A stretch of DNA of 64,000 nucleotides from NCBI GenBank assembly GCA_034008185.1, contig CM067089.1, positions 24,276,213 to 24,340,212 of the forward strand. Reading direction: 5' to 3'. Position 1 is the stretch's first letter, and each line of letters starts with the position of its first letter. This document shows positions 56,575 to 64,000 of the stretch, piece by piece. Source of the stretch: Gorsachius magnificus (taxonomy: Eukaryota; Chordata; Aves; Pelecaniformes; Ardeidae). The translations under genes were made by a program, and so were the position numbers. The notes below the pieces were generated by a model, which was not told where the DNA came from, made no database searches, and saw nothing but the letters and a program-made list of their open reading frames with translations.

Positions 56575-57010
56575 ACCGCAGACTGCAGTCCCTTTGGGGA
56601 GTACCTGCTCCAAATGGAGCCTTATCTATGAACCAGTCTCTCCAGGGGTGTACTTGCTGTGGCATAGACTTACCAACAGCCTCAGTCACTTTGAGGTGCA
56701 CCTATTCCAGTGTGGCCTTCTCCATGGACACATTACCCACAGCCACAGTCTTTTCAGAAGTAAACCTGTTCCAACATCACCTTACCCATGGCTGCAGTTT
56801 GGGTTCCGGCCTTTAACCTCATGCACAGCCACCAATGCTTCAAGGTGTACCTTCTCCAGCATGGACTTATTCTTGGGCCACAATCCCTTCAGAGTTACAC
56901 CTGCTGTGGCACAGAGATAACCTGGTTGAGATGTACCTTTGGGGTCCTGCTCCTGTGGACTCATCCATAGGTCACAGCCCCTTCGACTTGAGTTCACACT
57001 GGAGTTCCAG
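56575..57010. repeat. degenerate ~50-60 bp minisatellite in provirus interior
   Basis: A loose unit of the form ACAGTCCCTTCAG.GTGTACCTGCTCCAGCATGGACTTA recurs about seven times with variable spacing, for example at 56580, 56690, 56750, 56825 and 56880. Similar arrays occur in interiors of other bird retroelements, as I recall. Open frames through it are incidental to the repeat period. Confidence 0.65.
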
Positions 57011-57286
57011 CCTGTCCAGTACAGCAGCACAGAAACAGCAGTGACGCCCTGGCCATCTGCCAGCCCAGGCGTATGGCCATTGCTGTTATCAGAATGTTCC
57101 CAGGCACAGCACAGTAAGATGATAAGCAGTACAGCAGTACAGCAAGCAGCGAACTAGCACACAGTAAGGCTAGCAAGCCCCATGGCAAGCACAGAAGCCT
57201 GCTGATTAATCGCTAAACTGCAGTAATGGACATAAATTCGATCTAGCACATTCCAATCAAACCTGTCGTTATCTCAAACCCTTCGA

Positions 57287-57304
57287 GCCCCATGTTGGGT
57301 GCCT
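57287..57304 (-). other. retroviral primer binding site, tRNA-Lys type
   Basis: On the minus strand this 18-mer reads GGCACCCAACATGGGGC after its first base. It differs by three bases from the site complementary to the 3' end of tRNA-Lys as I remember it (TGGCGCCCAAC...GGGGC), and two of these are G-to-A changes of the CpG-decay kind. It lies 8 bases inside the 5' LTR. This site would prime minus-strand DNA synthesis. Confidence 0.75.
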
Positions 57305-57312
57305 AAAAGGAC

Positions 57313-57911
57313 TATTGTGGTTTAAGCCCAGCCAGCAACTAAGCCCCACACAGCCACTCGCTTACTCCCCCTGAGTGGGATGGGGGAGAGAAGTGGAAGA
57401 GTAAAAGTGGAAAAAAAAACCCCGTGGGCTGAGATAAAGACAATTTAATAGGCAAAGCAAAAGCCATGCATGCAAGCAGAGCAGAACAAGGAATTCCTTC
57501 ACTGCTTCCCATGGGCAGGCAGGTGTTCAGCCATCGCCAGAAAAGCAGGGCTCCATCATGCCTAAGGGTGACTTGGGAAGACAAATGCCATCCCTCCGAA
57601 CGTCCCCCGCTTGCTTCTTCTTCCCCCAGCTTTATGTGCTGAGCATGATGTCATATGGTGTGGGATATCCCTTGGGTCAGTTGGGGGCAGCTGTCCTCCT
57701 GTGCCCCCTCCCAGCTCCTTGTGCCCCCCCAGCCTCCTCGCTGGTGGGGTGTGGTGAGGAGCAGGAAAGGCCTTGACTCTGTGCAAGCCCTGCTCAGCAG
57801 GAACTAAATCATCCCTGTATGATCAACACTGTTTCCAGCACAAATCCAAAATGTAGCCCTATACCAGCTACTATGAAGAAAATTAACTCTAGCCCGGCCA
57901 AAACAAGCACA
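57313..57911 (-). mobile_element. 5' LTR of the defective provirus
   Basis: Minus-strand start TGTGCTTGTTTTGGCC, 599 bp. The inner end is CCACAATA, so the expected terminal CA has become TA. ATTAAA, a polyadenylation-signal variant, is intact near 57445. TGACATCA (CRE-like) lies upstream of a weakened TATA-like CACATAAAG at about 57630. It is followed on the minus strand by the primer binding site. Confidence 0.88.
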
Positions 57912-60900
57912 ATCATCACTGGAAATCTTAAGGATTTCTAACCAGGGGTTCAGCGCACAGTGCCCGGCCCCATGCTTCTTTGTAACTTTGGACAGGCCTG
58001 TGCTGGTACGGCAGGAGAATTGTGGTATCTGTTTGATTTATGTTATCAAGTGTGGTGTCTTTTTGTGAAGTATAGCAACAGCAGCATTATATTGTATTAC
58101 TGTATCGCTGTAGATGTAGTATTCATGTATTACTGTAGAAAAATCAGGAGAAAGTGTTGTCACACTGATTTTTAAAGATGTATTAATGTGCTGAAGAAGG
58201 TGCAGAGACTTAGAGCCTGAAGGCTTCTGCGTTTTACCTTCTGGAGGGAGGTAAGAGCTCAGAATCATCCTGACTGACATGGGCTTGTTCCAAATACTTT
58301 TCTCATTACTTCTTACCTTATAGCTGCCCAGAGACATTTATAGGTTTTGAGTTCAGGTTTCTATGTTCTGTTAAGTCCTTCCTGTCTCTTTTTTTTTTTT
58401 TTCTCCTTTCTTTTTATCTGTTTTTGGCCCCTGATCTAAAGAAAATTAGAGAGGATGGGGGTGGGGAAGAGATGGGATGGAATTCTGTTTCACAGTTGTT
58501 CCTTTTTTACAAGTTAAAGCTCTCAAAAGAAACACAAATGTGTCTCCATCTTGTAAGCATCTGTACTACCACTACCAGCCCACGGATCAAAAGCTTATTT
58601 GAGGAAATAGCTAGACGTTTTTGTATGTATTTTAGGGCTCCCTTCTTCCTTTTATTTTATTTTAATATAAAATTAAGGACACTCCAACATGTTGCCCATA
58701 AGAGTTCTGTTACAGGTAATTAAATGTAAGTTTACACATTTAATCTACTTTTAAGAGCAAGAGAGACTGGTAAATGACCCAGTTAAGGAAAGTACTCAGC
58801 CTAATTGGATGTAATGATTGCTTGCTGGTGTTTATTACTGTACTAAGAGTAGACGTGTAGTCTGTGATTCTAATTTGGTTTAAAGACAGACCTGTAGTAC
58901 TTGCAGCTATCATCAGAGTTCGATTGTTTCAGTTAACATCATGAAATAGGCTTGTGTTCATTTGGGAGCTTCAATGTGTTAGAATGGAAGGAGTGCTGCT
59001 TTTTCAATTAATATTGCTCTCCAATTATTATCTCTCCAGACTGTTTTACCTACAAAAATATCTTAAGCAAGATATGCTAGTGCATATTTTTGCCTGAGGA
59101 AAATAGACTTCACATCTTTATGTACATAATGCAACAAATTAACAATAACGAAGTTTACCAATCAGCTGATTCATTCCCATTTATCTGTGAATATTGTCTT
59201 CAGCCTATGAAATCACCACATTAATGTTTGACTGTGATTATTTCTGTATCATTCTAAAACAGTTGAGTTCCTCACTAGTGTAAAATCATTGAGAGAGCTG
59301 AATAAATCCCCAAATTTTAAATTTCATTAATGCTTATTACTATAACTTCCGTAATTATAGGCACCTTGTTGCAATTCACAATTCTGGGCTTCCAGGAAAT
59401 TATATCGAAGTGGAATGTATTGTATCCCAGGGTGTTTACCATAGGAGATATTTGTTGCTTAAAAATAGAACTCTGGATTTTATGCCCAGAGGAGCAGCAC
59501 TTGGACTTCAGAACACTTATGTAATTATTCCTTATTTCATAAGCTCTCAGAATGATAAATGAAATCAGAACTGACTTTGAAAAGCAAGGCCACTGATGAC
59601 CAGTGCACTTAGCCAAGGTGTCTCTGTGCTTGCTATGATGGATTTGGGAGTTTTATAACATAATAGATCACACACAAAAATGAAGTTAAGGCAACATTAA
59701 AGTCACAAAAGCAAGGATATTCAGAATGGAGACTTCTGCTTCATCTTAATTCACCCAGTTGTGCCTAGTTGTTACAAAACACAGATCAGTGAGACTTGTT
59801 AGCTATTTTTATGCTATTACACAGACATAGTGAGGTAAATTAATGGCAGCTTTAGTTCTGACTTCATTTATTGTGAAGGAAAGAAAAAAAACCAACCACT
59901 TCAGTATTATTTTGTTGTGTCTTTCAATATGTATTATTGTTAACTATAGTTGGGTAGACTCTACTATGCTAGTAGAAGTTCTCCTAAGATTAAAAAAAGA
60001 TAATTTGCCTGTTGGGTGTGTGCAGATGGTAATATCTTTATAATGCAGTATGTGCTCCAAAGCCATGCTAGCTGCTTCTGAAACTTCAGTACTTCAAAAT
60101 ATGAGATAATTGGTCCTCTTGAAAATACGTAGTTATAGAGACAGAACGTATGATCCAGATAGAGATGGAAAACTGCGACCAGAAAAAAGAAAGATTGTTC
60201 TTGTACCAACTGAATTCCTTGATGGGTTTTGGGTTTTAGACTAATTCAGTTACTTACAGTTACATCTGCTGCAGAAAGAATAGAACAAGAGCTCATAGTG
60301 CAATACTTACCTGCAAGTACTAGAGGGAGCTGATAGAATCAGGACAGAGGAGGAAAAGAAAGGAGAAAGATGATGGTGAGAACTTTCATTTGTGTTAGTT
60401 TGCTTGAATAGAGTCTTATTTGATGCCAAGCCCCATTTACAGCATTCAAAATATAATGTCTGTGCATTATTCACTCTCTGTGCCCAAACACATACATTTG
60501 TATGCATATGCCAGTGTCTACTGTGTATTTAACACAGAACATCTGTGTGTCCCCTGCACACTTGGGAAGGAAGCAGGTTAGTTTATTACAATGTGTCTTC
60601 AGCAGAGTTATCGCTGTGTTCATTGTTTTAGTATTATCTAGAGCAAATCCTATAGACCTTCTTATGAAATGGATGAACACACTCTGCTCGTCTGGCAGAG
60701 TTTAATGTAAGACCTCTCTTGATTTCCAATTCAAATGAATCCTGTTAAAATTACTAAAAAACATTGCTCTTGAAGACTATCTTAAGAGCACAACACAGCA
60801 CTGAAGTGTGTTTCTAAATAGCGTTCTTAACAGGATAGAGAGTAGGATGCACTGAGAACTGACTGAAACCTGCTCTTTAATTGGAATATTCATCTTATGT

Positions 60901-60950
60901 TTTTCATTACCCTTTTTCCTTTGCCTCTCATGGATGGTTGTTGCTAATGC
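57912..60950. other. intronic sequence, nothing recognised
   Basis: AT-rich with T14 at 58389-58402. No gene or transposon is recognised. Confidence 0.6.
58389..58402. repeat. T14 homopolymer
   Basis: Run of T flanked by C/T-rich sequence. Confidence 0.8.
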
Positions 60951-60978
60951 TCCCCTCTCCTCCCCTCCCCTCCCCTCC
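60951..60978 (-). repeat. (CCCCT)n tract, G-quadruplex-capable on the minus strand
   Basis: On the minus strand four runs of four G are separated by loops of 1, 1 and about 6 bases (GGGGAGGGGAGGGGAGG...GGGG). This satisfies the standard G-quadruplex pattern on the ADK template strand. Confidence 0.75.
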
Positions 60979-61724
60979 TGGTGGGCCAGCCAACAGTTCC
61001 CTCTGGAGGCAGCATCATTATATCTGCCTGGTTCACTTAGTAGCAGATGGTGAAGAGCAGTAGAGCTGATACACTGCATTTCACAGAAACCAGGATCCTT
61101 CTGGTACCTCTGCAGCACACACAGACTTGCCTGATTTGAGACTGTGAATTCTTTATATGCCTCCCAAAGTAGGTTTTCTTGTTTGCTGCTGTCTATGTCA
61201 GGGTAAGAGTGATTTTTATGACCTGCTCTGTTGCTGGACAGTGGAGAAACTGCTCATCTCCAGCTTTCAGCTACTGGAGGATCTATTTCCCATTTTATTT
61301 CTATTTTTACCAAAAATTAAAAGAAAACAGCTCTGATGCTTTTCATTTTCACTGGTTGACAGGCTTTTCTTCCCCCTCCCCTTTTTTTAATTCCTGCTGT
61401 CTGCCAAAGGACAATCTGTTTGCTCTGAGACAGTTTAATGCATACTGACTACCAGAGGCAGAACTTCCATTGGCTCTGTTACAGGGGTAATTTACACTTT
61501 AACAAGGTATTGTGACAAGGTGGTAATTATATTTTTATCACGTCATTATGACATTACCACCTGGAAAGCCATAGCTGATTAATTAGTGGCATATATTAAA
61601 TTTATAACCCTAGAACTCTAAAGTTATCATACCTAAGTGGTGTAATTATGTTGAACTGTGGTGTGGCAGTGAATTGGAGGTGAAGATGCCGAGTATCCAC
61701 CTATTGCAATAGGTTTAACGAGTG

Positions 61725-61738
61725 CCAGTAGAGGGCAG
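61725..61738 (+). promoter_or_regulatory. predicted CTCF binding site
   Basis: CCAGTAGAGGGCAG matches every position of the CTCF core consensus CCASYAGRKGGCRS. It lies about 660 bp before the catalytic ADK exon. Occupancy cannot be judged from sequence. Confidence 0.5.

Positions 61739-64000
<2,262 letters not shown>

Larger units (their letters stand above)
55315..57911 (-). mobile_element. defective endogenous retrovirus, two LTRs with gene-less interior
   Basis: Two directly repeated LTRs (57313-57911 as 5' LTR, 55315-55909 as 3' LTR) flank about 1.4 kb. Orientation is set by the LTR termini and by a primer binding site just inside the right-hand LTR. The interior has no recognisable gag, protease, polymerase or env, only tandem and degenerate repeats, so the element is either a deleted provirus or a non-autonomous form copied by a relative's enzymes. 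The flanks read CTCAT on the left and ATCAT on the right, a possible 5-bp target duplication with one mismatch. It lies antisense to ADK. Stops and short frames throughout mean no viral protein can be made. Confidence 0.85.

Noticed and set aside
56594..56920. 108-codon open frame and overlapping frames in the provirus interior
   Set aside because: Frames on both strands overlap because of the degenerate repeat array; no retroviral protein motif is present.

Overview
This 64 kb window is intronic DNA of a bird nuclear genome. The avian assignment rests on several CR1 LINE fragments, some ending in the diagnostic ATTCTATG octamer tail, and on three copies of a ~0.6 kb LTR of a type common in bird genomes. 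That LTR type would fit a non-galliform bird, but the order cannot be fixed from sequence alone. AT-rich non-coding DNA, microsatellites and GT-AG splice sites all fit a vertebrate intron.

The only host gene I can support is adenosine kinase (ADK), on the + strand. Three internal coding exons are present: 29127-29162 (36 bp), 36596-36710 (115 bp) and 62397-62483 (87 bp). Reading phases agree across both complete introns (7433 and 25686 bp). The third exon carries the catalytic DTNGAGDAF motif of the PfkB sugar/nucleoside kinase family. The preceding and final ADK exons lie outside the window, so more than 99% of the sequence is intron.

Layout: 1-29126 is the 3' part of a long intron. It holds a possible decayed retrocopy with an A22 tail (minus strand, 2627-3892), a solo ERV LTR (5822-6420), a 2.5 kb antisense CR1 (10652-13150) and an old sense CR1 (19700-20495). 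Intron 29163-36595 holds two nearly identical CR1 3' ends. Intron 36711-62396 holds an antisense CR1 tail, a 1 kb sense CR1 with a reverse transcriptase active-site motif, old palindromic repeats, and an antisense defective provirus (55315-57911) with both LTRs, a Lys-type primer binding site and a 1.4 kb gene-less interior. Near its 3' end are a G-quadruplex-capable tract and a strong CTCF consensus match. 62484-64000 is the start of the next intron.

I found no operon, CRISPR array, tRNA, rRNA or novel gene system. The points most worth following are the mosaic LTR relationships of the provirus, its gene-less internal tandem repeats, the CTCF match and the possible retrocopy. Subfamily names and ages would need a repeat library.
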